Positions 11,711-22,735 of a stretch of 64,000 nucleotides of DNA are shown piece after piece; within the stretch, counting starts at the first letter, position 1; every line of letters starts with the position of its first letter. The notes below the pieces were generated by a model that made no database searches, was not told the DNA's origin, and saw nothing but the letters and a program-made list of their open reading frames with translations. The DNA is from Lutjanus erythropterus (taxonomy: Eukaryota; Chordata; Actinopteri; Lutjaniformes; Lutjanidae), in contig CM034602.1 of assembly GCA_020091685.1 (NCBI GenBank), forward strand, positions 1,734,936-1,798,935, given 5' to 3'. The translations under genes were made by a program, and so were the position numbers.

Positions 11711-14710
11711 GTAAGGGCTGCTGCTGTGTTATTGTCCGCCACTTCATCTCCGTCATCATCATTCGCCATCTTGGTGGTGTTGTTCAGCATCCTCATAGTA
11801 CAAGCTGGACAGCTGTAGTTGTCATGAGCAGTTAATCAGCTGTTCTTGTTTCTGTGAATCCATTTAGAGGTGCCTAAAATAAGCGCATAACCTTTAGGCC
11901 ACTCCCATTACCACGCCCCCTTTTAGCTAAGTGGCATGAAAACAAACATGCACCTTCAAACATGCACACATTTGACCTTCAGGCCAAATTTCAGGCTCCT
12001 GAGGCCAAAACTCCGGCTGCCAAACGGTGGCAAATTAGACATATAGAGCTGCTGGGATATCAGAGATCAGGCAAAGAGCCGCCAACCTCATATTGTCAGG
12101 TGAAGCTTTTGCAGCCTGACAAAGTTTCACAAATCAAGTCGTGTCTCAAGATCAATATATCGGGGAAACGGATAGAAGGAGGTCAGAGCAGCTCAGCATG
12201 TGTTCTGATTCTTTCCCTTTGTCTCTGCTCTCTGCTCTGATGTTCTCAGCTACAGTCACTGAATGTTCAAGTACAGCTGAACCACATCACACTCTGATAC
12301 GGCTTCATCCACTGTGAGCTCTACCTCAGCTCTCACTGCCGTCAGGAGCCAATCAAGCTGCTGGGATTTCTTTTCACTTCTTTGACTGAGAGGAAATCTG
12401 ATATTCTCACTTCACAGACACTAAAAATAAAGTAAAGGCATTTTTTACAAGGCAAGGCAAGTTTTACAGGTACAATGTGAGAGTTCATGCAGTTGTTATA
12501 CTTAAATTTAGTTTAGGGGTTAGGGGTTTCCCAGTTCTGTGTTGATTAGTGTTTGCATCACCAGTTTAAATATGCTAAGTTGTCCCAAGTCTCACACGAG
12601 GTAGAGCAGCTCTGAGGTCAGGTCCAAGCTGTACCCCTTCAGATGTGCTGCATCATAATTCCTCTTCCTCTCCAAAATCCATTTTATCATCCCGTCGCTG
12701 TTTTTAAAGCAGCCAGCAGTAGATGCCAAGCAAAGTTGTGACAAAAGCATGGAAATCCACAATGATGTGTAGTTTACAGTGGTAGCAGTGCAACACTAAA
12801 CAGCCCTGCACTGCTTTTAAACGTCAGCGATTCAAGCGTGGCATCAGTTAAAGACAAACTTTCCACTGGGCCGGCGTCTTGTAACGAGGATGCAAACCTC
12901 TGCTGTGCTGAGCCGACACACCAAGTCAAACCAAGCCAAGCCAAGTCAGCACGTGTTTGGAAAGGGGCTACTGGACTGTTGTCTTAGTGGTTAGAGGCCA
13001 TGAATCAAACAGAGTGCAAGAATCATTGCTGTTTTCACTAAAGTAAAATAAAAAAGCAGGAACCACCAAACTAAACACGAAGCTGCTCGGTGGCCAACAG
13101 ACCAGACTGTGTTTGACAGCTTCAGCTGTGGAAGTGTTGAGTGTGATCAACATGCTCTCAGTAAAGTCTCCCTGGATTCTTGGCTGAATAAATATTAAAT
13201 AAAATAAAGAAGCTGTTTCATGTTTAACTTGAGAGTCAGAATCCATCTCACCAGTTAAAGGAGCAATACGTAGTCATTGCACTTACAAAACTACAGTACA
13301 GCAGTCCACAGAGCAAGTTGGATTCATAGACTGTATTAAATCCTGTTTAATATACCATCTATGGTTGAAGTGAGTTGTTTCCCGCCGCCTCAGACACGGC
13401 AGAGACAGGCAGGCTGCAGGAACTCGTAAACTGACAGTAAGAAGTGATGACGAGTCCTCAGACGTAAATTGATCAGCTGGTTTTCTGTCAATGTAAAGTT
13501 CAGCCTGTTGTCCTCACACTCTGGACAATGAGCTGTCTGTCCCCCTGCTGCCAAACTGCATTAACATTTAGCTCACTTTAAACCTTATAAACATCTACTC
13601 TTTCTTAAAGATTATTAATGATTTCTTATGACTCATAAACAGATACTGACCCATTCAGCAGAAATTCTGCATTAATTTGAACCCTAATTATTATGAAACG
13701 GACGTTCAAAACAGTAAATTTATCAGAGATTTCTCCTTTGATGCACCTGTGACTGCAGTGGTTCAAACTAATCAGCGTCTCATGAAGTGGTTTAGGTGTG
13801 ACATCGGTAAAAACAACAATGGCGGCTCCGTTCTATCAGAGAACGACACTGAAGGCTTTTCACAATGGAGAAGATGTTTTTGTTTTCTCCTGATCGGTTT
13901 TCTCCTGATCGGCAGTTTGACTATGTCTTGTGGTTTGTTGATATGATTGGTTGAAGTTAGCCCATGATAGACAGATGGTTCAGCCAATCATCTGCCAAGT
14001 TTTTTTTTTTTTTTTAAGTGTCTCCAAACAGTTCCTGAGGATGACTTCCCAGATGGTTCTCAGTAACAATATAAATTTGGAGCCATTTGGTTGGCTGTGA
14101 CTTGGAATAATCACCGCCTCCACAGTTAACACCTCTGTGCACAAACAAGTTCTCAGAAAAAAAATCCATCTGACAGCGTCTCCACACTTTTCTGATGAAT
14201 GTTTGTTCTGGACTTGCTTCACATTTTCATGCACAGCTGCTTGTGTCAGCTTCAAAATCAGCAACCAGCATCGAGGAGGCGAGAAAAAAGGAGAAAAAAG
14301 ACACGAGAAGAGGTGTGAGAGGAGACAAGATGTTTCAGGAAGAAAAAGAAGATGTTAAAAACTCTTATTCCCAACTCTCAGGAGCTTTTGTCGATCAGCA
14401 TCACCAAACTGGCCTCATCCCTCCTTCATTAACCCTTCTTTTATGTCCTTTGTTCTTCTTCTTCCCCTCGTCATGATGGTCCGAGCTCTTCTCCTGGTGG
14501 CCAACCTCCCAGCGGGCAAAGGCCTCTGTCAGCAGGAAGTGTGATGCTGACGCCATCATCGGGGGAATCCTCCGTTCATTATTAAACACCAAATATGGTC
14601 GTCGGGTTTTATTTCCTCCCGTTTCCACATTCATTATTCTGAGCCCAGTGGGAGCTGCTGCTGTCTAAGGATCCGTCTGCTTTCACACAACTTTAATAAT
14701 CACAAAACTT

Positions 14711-14722
14711 CACACACACACA

Positions 14723-14753
<31 letters not shown>
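14711..14753. repeat. CA microsatellite
   Basis: The dinucleotide CA runs for about 43 bp with a single CAGA interruption near 14722. Confidence 0.97.
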
Positions 14754-14756
<3 letters not shown>

Positions 14757-15369
14757 GAATATTAAATCCCACACTGCTCATATATGCTGAGACGTTAAGT
14801 TCACAGATCCACCGTTGCATATCACAGAAAATGTAAAGAACAGTATTTTTCTATGGAGGATTCTGTAGAGGTTATGATGTCTTATTTGAGTAATATTATT
14901 CATAATTTCTACCAGTAATAATGACACTGTATTCACCAGGGTAATAACTGAAAAAGAGAAGTCTGACGGGTCAAGACGTGAGCAGTCAGACAGTCAGGAG
15001 GACGATGCCACAAAATTTGGTTTTGATCCGATATCAAATAATTTCAGGCCAGAATCACCGACACTGACACTGATAATGTAAGAATCCTTTCATTATTACA
15101 TGAAAAGGTTTATATTTCAGCCATTTTCATATTTAAGGTTTTTTTTAAACAAATTCATTAAAATTAATTAATCAAATTTATTCAGACAATGCATTTCAGT
15201 GGGCTGATGATTAATTTTAACAACTGGTCTGCTGATTAACAGCTATTGATGGGCAACATTAATTAATGCTGAAGATCTGACTCGACTAAAATATTAATAC
15301 CTGGATATTCCTGCCTGAGCCTCTCTGACAGTTCTGTCTCTGTGTTGGGGGTCTGGATGCTGAGGCGTT

Positions 15370-15408
15370 CCCTCCTCCTCTCTTCCTCCTCCTCCTCCTC
15401 CTCCTCCC
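15370..15408. repeat. CTC/TCC trinucleotide tract
   Basis: A polypyrimidine tract dominated by CTC units, about 39 bp, with one TCTTCC interruption. Confidence 0.9.
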
Positions 15409-18026
15409 TTCTTTTCTGTTACAGTTCCAAGTTCTCCTGCGTGATGTTTTCATAATCAGAATCACACAGAACTTGTTGATGCAGCGCAGTGGGACATGAA
15501 GATATAAAGTTTAAAGAGACTAAGCTAAAAGGTTAAATACAAGAATTATGGACAAATAAGAATATTATATAAAACAGCAAATACTATACAAATTGAAAAT
15601 AAAAGGTACGAATAAGAAGGAATAATAATGTACATTATGATTTCAGAGTAAGAAGTACAGAACAAGTGAAGAGAACTAGTTATGTGTCTGAACAAAGTTA
15701 AAGTGAACATTCTTCCTCCCACATGTTTTCACTCACAGCTGTTGAATATCTCCAGATGAAGCTCCTGTTTCGTTCTCTTGTCACTGTGTGTCGGATCAAA
15801 CTGGTCAGGGTCGGCGCCGCGGTGCGCTCTGCTGCACTACAGAACTCAAGCTGGTTTACACACACAGTTCTGCTCTTTTCAAAATCAAAAACTGAACAAC
15901 AATCTTCAAAAACAAGATGTACTGTTGGAAGTATCGATTTATTGGGATTGATCCATCCACCCCTAACAATCAGAGTCAGTTTAAATATTTGTCTGACAGT
16001 GGTTGGAGTTCTTCTTATTGACCTCATGCAACCTGCCTCCTCTTTTCCTCTTCTGGTTTTGTCGTGTTCACCAAAGCAGTTTTTCCTGAGGCCAGTGTAT
16101 TTCTTTAATTTGCAACCGGAGCAATAAGGCCCTGAGCATCGAGCCGAAAAATGTTCAACTTGTTTTTTTGTTTTTTTTCCCAGAACAAGTAACATAACAA
16201 GTAAGTTTTGCAGTTTAAAAAAAAGTTGTTTCATCCATTCACCACTTGTGTTTCATGTTGTCAAGAGACGACAAAAAAGACGCCACCGTCCAGACTCATG
16301 AAACGCTGAGTGTTGCGCACCTTCAACATGGAGAGGAATGGAAAGTTTGACAGCCATAGTTACTGTTGCCAAGCTACGATTGGACAGTTGCTGTTTGGAG
16401 GTGGGGCGTAGTGAAATGAAGTGCGTGTCATCAACCCGCCCTCGCTCCGTCTTTCCTGTCATACCTTCATCTGTCCTATCAATAAAGCCATGAAGCCCTT
16501 TTTGTTGCTCCTGAAACACGTCAATATTCCAGGTCTGGACCTTAGAATAGGTTTTTAAAACGTGTCCCCTCGTCCCTTATAGAAGTCACACCTTTGTTCA
16601 TATGATTTATTAGGAGCACCAATAAAAAGGATGATTTATTAATGATTTATTTGGTTTTCTCTCTGCCGGCGTCCTGCGCTCAAACATGTGAGATGAACCT
16701 TCTCTCTCCAGCTGAATCAAGGCTGTCCGTAGGTTTCATAAAAGCTTTGATGAAGCTCATTCTTCCTCTCTGGCTTCTCAACGCAGGCATGTATCACCAA
16801 GGCTGACTTCTTTTCACAACTCTGCAAAGAGAATTTCTCTCATTTCAAATGGAGCAAAAAAAAAAAAAACACATTCCAGAAAGTGTCTTCAGTTTCTTTT
16901 CTCCTGCTGAAGGCTGAAGCTCAATGTGACTTTTTCTTTTCTTTGTCAAGGTGAGCGTGTTTGTTAATCTGCTCAGGGACCAAATACACAATTACATATA
17001 ATATAACTCCCTCGCAAATCTCCTAATAAAAATTAAAGTCAGTGAGTCATTCATGAATAAAAGAGACAGTGGGAGAAATATAAAAATAAAGGGACATAAT
17101 CCCCAATCAGACAAACCCTAAAACAGGATGGAGTCTCAGTGAATCAACAATCAGCAGGGATTTAAAACTGGAACAAACCGCTTTAATAGTTCTCTACTTT
17201 ATTCTCAGTCATTTGTTTCCTTTTGCCTCTTTAGATCATCTTAGAAATCTTGATGATGATGATAAATGAATAAATGGAATACTGCGGCCTAAATGATAAT
17301 CTGTACACTTTCTTAAAAGTCATTTTTGCAGTAAGATGATCAGCTGCTTTGTTTCATATGAAGAGTGCTGTGGTTTGGATTGAATTTGACCGTGTAGAGG
17401 AAGTGGGGTGTGGAGGAACAGTGATGCTGCGTGTTGCCTGCTCTCACAGTGACATGATGTCTCTGTGGGTCGACTCGTGGCGGGTGCTGAAAAGAACACA
17501 ACATTTGCCAGTGTTATTGGCATTTATTAATGCTCTGAGCACTTTTATTGTATAATTTTGTGCTGTTTTTGAGTTTGAGCTCCAAAATGATTCTGCTTGT
17601 TTGTGGAATATCCACCTATTTACAAATAAAGCAGATTTTTATCATTTTTGTAATTCTTAGCCTTTTTGGTTTGTTAGAACTTTTGTTGTCACTGGAATCA
17701 CTTGCCTCTTATTTTTAATGAATTATACAAAAAATGATACATTTCTTTTGCAGTTTTCACTTGGTCCAATTCGATTGCAAAAAATGCCAAGAAACACTGC
17801 AACATGCATCACATTTTTTTCCTATGAAATCAGGCAGTTTAGGCTGTAACAATCCCAGGAAAGGCTGGGACTGGACATTGATGTTGAGGTTTTCAGATGT
17901 TTTTTTTTTCCTGCTTAGAGAACCACAAACCGACTGCCATCTAGTTCCATTAGAACGAAGGGAAGGCAAACATCTCTATGTTCAATAACAATCTGTATAA
18001 ATAAATAAATAGCCAAATGTGTACTT

Positions 18027-18054
18027 TTGATTTTAGGGTGAACTGTCCTTTTAA
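18027..18054. mobile_element. Relic end of a foldback MITE
   Basis: TTAGGGTGAACTGTCCTTTT resembles the right terminus of the MITE at 37005-37326, which ends in TTGGGTGAAGTATCCCTTTA. The other end was not found. Confidence 0.45.
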
Positions 18055-18317
18055 AAGTGACACACTATTTAGACATTATCTCATAAGATCACATTACCAA
18101 CTACTGTAAATTCTCAAATATCACTTAGTTACTACATGTTATACTCACTCTGCTGAAAACTTTCTCTGCTCGACTAAAATACTGTTTAATTATGGGTGAA
18201 AAAAATCCTCTCCTTTCCAGCATCTTTACCTTCTGCTCCACCGGGATCCTCCTTTAAATTATAATACTTCAGATACGAGATCTTCCCTTATATCCCCATA
18301 TGCTTCACCACCCTCTC

Positions 18318-18348
18318 CTTCTCCTCCTCCTCCTCCTCCTCCTCCTCC
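18318..18348. repeat. CTC trinucleotide repeat
   Basis: A run of about ten CTC units inside a longer pyrimidine-rich segment. Confidence 0.92.
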
Positions 18349-19914
18349 CAGCCTCCTACCTGCGGGGATTCAATTTGAATAATTTTTCTATCTACCTGCT
18401 CAGCACTGAGAGATACAGGACAAAAATAAAGCAGAGAGGAGGAGATTGAGCAGATTTTGTGGCTGATGTGCTCTCAGGGATTCATCTGTGTGTGTCTGAT
18501 GGATGTGAGGAGCTGCTGGATGTTATTTCTTCAGGAGGAGGAGGAGGAGAGACATTAAACATTGAATCAGTGCTGAATTTCACCTGCAGGGCTGAAACAG
18601 TAAATCTGTGCTCAGTTAAAGCCTGTTCAGGGCTGCACGTCCCGGTTTTTAAACATTAAACACTTCATTGCCTCATTCAGTGAATTAAAGCAAACAAGGG
18701 CAGAAACAGGAAGCGTGTCACAGACAGGAAGATTAGTCAGTCATCTTTCAGATTAAAGCCTGCAGGAGAAACTTCAGTGTGGAGGAGAATTCACGTGTTT
18801 GTGTACTTGTGTCTTGGTGAGGACCGGGCAGAGTGTTTGAGTTTCAGGATGTTTTTACAGAGTGGTATCATCTTGGTCTCTTTTCACAGCAGTTTCAGGA
18901 TGATGACTTCAAAAATCAAACCAGTTTCAGACTGAAAACTGCCTGAGTCGTGTGATCCATCACATCTGCATCAGCTCTATCAAAATACATAAAACATGTA
19001 AAACATTACAGCTAAAAAATGAACAGCAAAACTGAAACAAATGCACCATTTCTTGAAAATAAACCAACAGGTTAGGAGGCTGCAGCAGACACAGAACATC
19101 AATTTAGGTTTTCTTTGACAAAGGAAGTACTTGAAATAAGGAGGTCGGGCAGTGATAAGTCAACAAAACACCAAACTTCAACGCCCAGAGCTTTGGGCTC
19201 ATTGTGTTCGATGGCATGGCACTCGTATCGGCAAAGAGGCGTGATGACAAACAGTGGGGAATAACTTTTTGAGGGGGACAGTGGTTATTGTGTGGTACAC
19301 CATCCTTTCATCCCACTGTTAGACTGCGTCACAGCTGCCTCTGAAGCCCGAGGTGCTCTGTCTTTGAGAAGACTAGTCTTGGCAAGAGGGCTCAAGGTCT
19401 TGGCGAGGCTCGGAGCGGAGAGAGAGTCTGCAGGGCGACCAAACTCCTTCTGCTGCCGTTCAAACTTGTGGGTCTGGTGGGAGGAACTTGGCAGAGGGAT
19501 ACAGGCAGTAGGTTTTGCATGGGTTTGCACAAGGTTTGCCTTAATCAACACAGTGAGAGAGCCGTGTTACTTTTTGAAAGAAAACAGCGATGGATAGTGG
19601 CATCAGATCAGAAAGTGCTGATATGTGTCACTCTGGAGGGCTCCGACTTATTTGTCATTTGATGCGGACGACTTCTTCTTCTGTTTCAAGCCTGCTTTTG
19701 TAGCTTTTGTTAAACTTGATCATTTAAATAACAAAATACAAAAAAAATAGAATTATTGCCTCGCAGTCGTATGCCTACATCAAGCAGTCAGTTACAGTTC
19801 ACATGCATGTCTGTCCAGATTCATGTAATGTGTGTTGTGAAGACCTTGAAGCAATTTAGTATGGAACTTATCACTATATTTACCTGTTACTTTGAAGGTC
19901 TTTTCCACCTTTAG

Positions 19915-20095
19915 GCAGTGATGGCCTGAAGGTTCAGGAAGTGAGCTTGGCTCTGCAAGGTCACCGGTTCAATCCGGATAAATCTGGGTGGGAAAGTGCA
20001 GAGCAGCAGCTGCCAGGTGTAACTGTGTGAATGTGATCAAGTTGTTCTTGCAAAATAGAGCATCACTCTGAGTAAACTCTCCCTGAATAAATAAG
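19915..20095 (+). mobile_element. tRNA-derived SINE, diverged
   Basis: A box-B-like segment, CACCGGTTCAATCCGGAT near 19960, lies 40-50 bp downstream of a GATGGCCTGAAGG-type head. It is followed by GGTGGGAAAGTGCAGAGCAG and CAGCTGCCAGGTGTAACTGT, which I recognise as the body of a percomorph SINE. It ends in an AATAAATAAGGGTTT tail. A related tail (GTGATCAACATGCTCTCAGT) appears at about 13144. It is not a functional tRNA gene: the head does not fold into an acceptor stem as far as I can see. Confidence 0.65.
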
Positions 20096-20169
20096 GGTTT
20101 TTAAAAAATGTATTTAATTAATTAATCATTAACATCCTTACTCCAAACCTTTGCTTCTGCTGCATCAGA

Positions 20170-20745
20170 AAGCCTTATAAACCACAAAAAATCAGCATCC
20201 AACTTGAATCCACCCACCTCAAACCCACAAGGTCTACCCATAACTTGGGCATCATGTTTAACAACCAGCTAAGCTTCAGAGTCCATGTGGCCACTATTCC
20301 TCAGCCGTGCTGTTCTTCCCTGGACGGCATCAGGAAGATCAGACCCCACCTATCAGATCAGGCTCTCGTAATATCACACATTGACTCCCGCAGCTCCTGA
20401 TCCAGAACCCTGGTTTTTAATCAGTCAAAAACAGCACGTCACCTCGCTGGTCAGATCACTCCACTGTCACTCCCAGTCACTGCCCGTATCTAAAAATCCT
20501 CCCATCTTCCTGAACCTTATCCAGGTCTCTGCTCCCTCCCACTCACTGTACTCTGCCAAAGAAAGACGCCTGATTCAACCACCGCAACAGGGCCAAAGGT
20601 CGCTAGCTGGACTCTTCCAGGCTGTTTCTCTCCGATGGTGGAATAAGCTACCAAACCATGTTCGATCGTCAGGGTCCCTCTCAGTCTTTAAGAGGGGACT
20701 GAAGACCCAGATCTTTTGTGAACACCTTTGCACTTGATTGACTGC
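20170..20745 (+). pseudogene. L2-like LINE fragment, 3' end of ORF2 (decayed)
   Basis: The translation gives the C-terminal part of a non-LTR retrotransposon reverse transcriptase. An upstream segment resembles LGIMFNNQLSFRVHV (about 20247-20291), followed by a DGIRKIRPHL segment. Then, in a different frame, come ERRLIQPPQQGQRS, WWNKLPNHVRSSGSLSVFKR and a terminal GLKTQIFCEHLCT. The catalytic reverse transcriptase core is absent, and stops plus frame changes break the region, so it is a dead 5'-truncated copy. The order ERRL..WWN.LP..(S)LS.FK..LKT is typical of the L2 clade end. The SINE just upstream may or may not be related. Confidence 0.82.
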
Positions 20746-21091
20746 ACAAGATATCCATATATAGTCTTAATTACAGCAATTTAAGTATTTGTAATCGGTT
20801 ACTTCCATCACTGATTTTGAAGTAAGCATTTCTCAAATTATCCGGTTCCAGCTTTTCTGAGAAATTTCTGCTCCTTGTTACTCACCTGAGTTTTGGCTAC
20901 TAAAACTTGACATTTGGCTTTATTTTGTCATTTTAGAGACTCTGTGATGAACTGAACATGAAAATAAGTTCATCTCAGAGAACGTCCAGGTTGCAGCTTG
21001 CAGCACACGTGCATCATCACTGAATCCTGCCTCAGCAGCAGCATGTGGCTCATGTGTGATTTGTGCCTGATTGAGCATATTAAGGTCTCTT

Positions 21092-21150
21092 CACACACAC
21101 ACACACAGACACACACACACACTCACACACACATATACATACACACACAG
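21092..21150. repeat. CA microsatellite, interrupted
   Basis: CA dinucleotides with CAGA, CTCA and ATATACATA interruptions over about 59 bp. Confidence 0.95.
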
Positions 21151-22376
21151 TCATGTCATGCTGCGTTTGGGGCTTTCCTCTGTGAATCTGTGAACATCAT
21201 GCTCGGCTGGACCTTCACATACATCAAACGCTGACATAAATCAAACTCGGGCTGCTTCTCTGTTTTTTTTATGCTTCACTTCTCTGAACACGGGGCAGCG
21301 GGGTTACCCATAATTCCATGTATGAAATGCAGCGAATCGAGGGCAAAGCGGGGCTCTGTGGCCACGGCGGCCGGGGGGCTAATCGGCAACTCACCCGTGT
21401 GCTCCTCGCCCGTGTGCTTATTTTTAGAGGAGCATCGGGAGGCTAATCGAGACGCTTGTGCTAATGTTAGCGGCCGCTGTGCTAAAGCCATCCTCAGGTC
21501 CTGTTTGAACAGCGGAGCAGGGGAGATGGAGAGGGTGGGGGGGACGTCAGGGAGATTCCCCCCCTGATTCATTTGGACAGCAGAGGCTTACTAAGAGGCT
21601 ATAAAAGCTTGTTGTTGCCGTTTTTAAGAGGGATGCAGCGTGACTGACCCTGTAGAGCTGCAGGAGGAGAAACCCTTTACAGTCAGATCAGCGATGGAGG
21701 GAGGGGGAGGGAGGAGGGAGAAGGAGGGGGAGGAGATACTGTAGGTGAGCGAAGTGATGAATATGTGAAGAGCTCTTCTCCCGCTGTGACTTCACTTCAA
21801 ATATGCAGCTTTTTATAAACCGCTGAACAAAGCAGGAAGAGGAAACTACCAGAGAGAGCTCAGCTGTTTGTTTCTACTCCGTGTGAAGCTCAGGATTAAA
21901 GGAGCAGTTCAACATCTGGGGGAATACGATGTTCTCTGTGTGTCTGGGTGCGATGTTTAGATGTTTAGTTTAGTTTCCACCACCTCATAAATTAACAAGC
22001 TGAATCTTGTTTGATGACAGAACAGAAATGTTAAAAACAGTTTGTGGTTCTAGGAGGAACTATATCTGTTACTAACAATGGACAAGGATGCTGTGCCATT
22101 TATTTTTCTGTAGACTTACAGGAAAGTGGGGAGAGAGTCTCAGAACATGGAGCAAATTCTGAACAAATTGAACAGCATGAAAGCCGAAAAGCCGACTTAT
22201 TCTAAGGAGCTTGGAGAAACCTCACCTGCTCACCACTGTAGTTACAGCAACTTCCCACCATCGCTCTTATGGCAACTTTCAACTGTCTCACTGACCTGAG
22301 AAAACCATGTCCTCATTCATAAAACACTTCCTTCATCTTCACCAAAGAAACACCGCTGCCACCAATGTAGCTGAAT

Positions 22377-22405
22377 ATTCTTCAAAGCAATCACAATCAT
22401 CTTTG
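22377..22405 (+). mobile_element. Repeat family A, relic copy 2
   Basis: TTCTTCAAAGCAATCACAAT then CATCTTTGG matches the central motif of the copies at 7180 and 30585. The flanks are too diverged to set the ends. Confidence 0.5.
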
Positions 22406-22589
22406 GTGGTGCTAAATTCTCACAACAGAAAAGGTGACAGCTGCTAGCTTTATTTTAAATATAGGGGGAAGGCTTTTGGTCTTTAAACACCTCCTCCACA
22501 AGGGCTGCACACCCCACCAGCTGAGTCTCGCATATCTACACATCTCACCACAGTGCTCAGTGCTGGAGAAGGGTCTGCATTCATGCATA

Positions 22590-22735
22590 CACATTCTGCC
22601 TTCTTTGCATTTCTTCAAAACAATCACGAATGTTTTGGGCGGTTCTATGGTGCGTCAGTGCAGCTGCAAATTAATGTTGAGGGGGAACTTGTGGTGGAGC
22701 ATTTATATGTTGGGAGGCAAGCTCTGCATGGATGT
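22590..22735 (+). mobile_element. Repeat family A, copy 3
   Basis: The order is ACATTCTGCC, TTTCTTCAAAACAATCACGA, TTTTGGGCGG, CAGCTGCAAATTAATGTTGA and GGGAACTTGTGG. This parallels the copy at 7180, including the later GGGAGGCAAGC segment (GGAGGCAAGCC at about 7399). It is a diverged copy of the same family. Confidence 0.65.

Noticed and set aside
11455..11796. 113 residue minus-strand frame over the first visible exon
   Set aside because: It is an antisense shadow of the ligand-binding exon.
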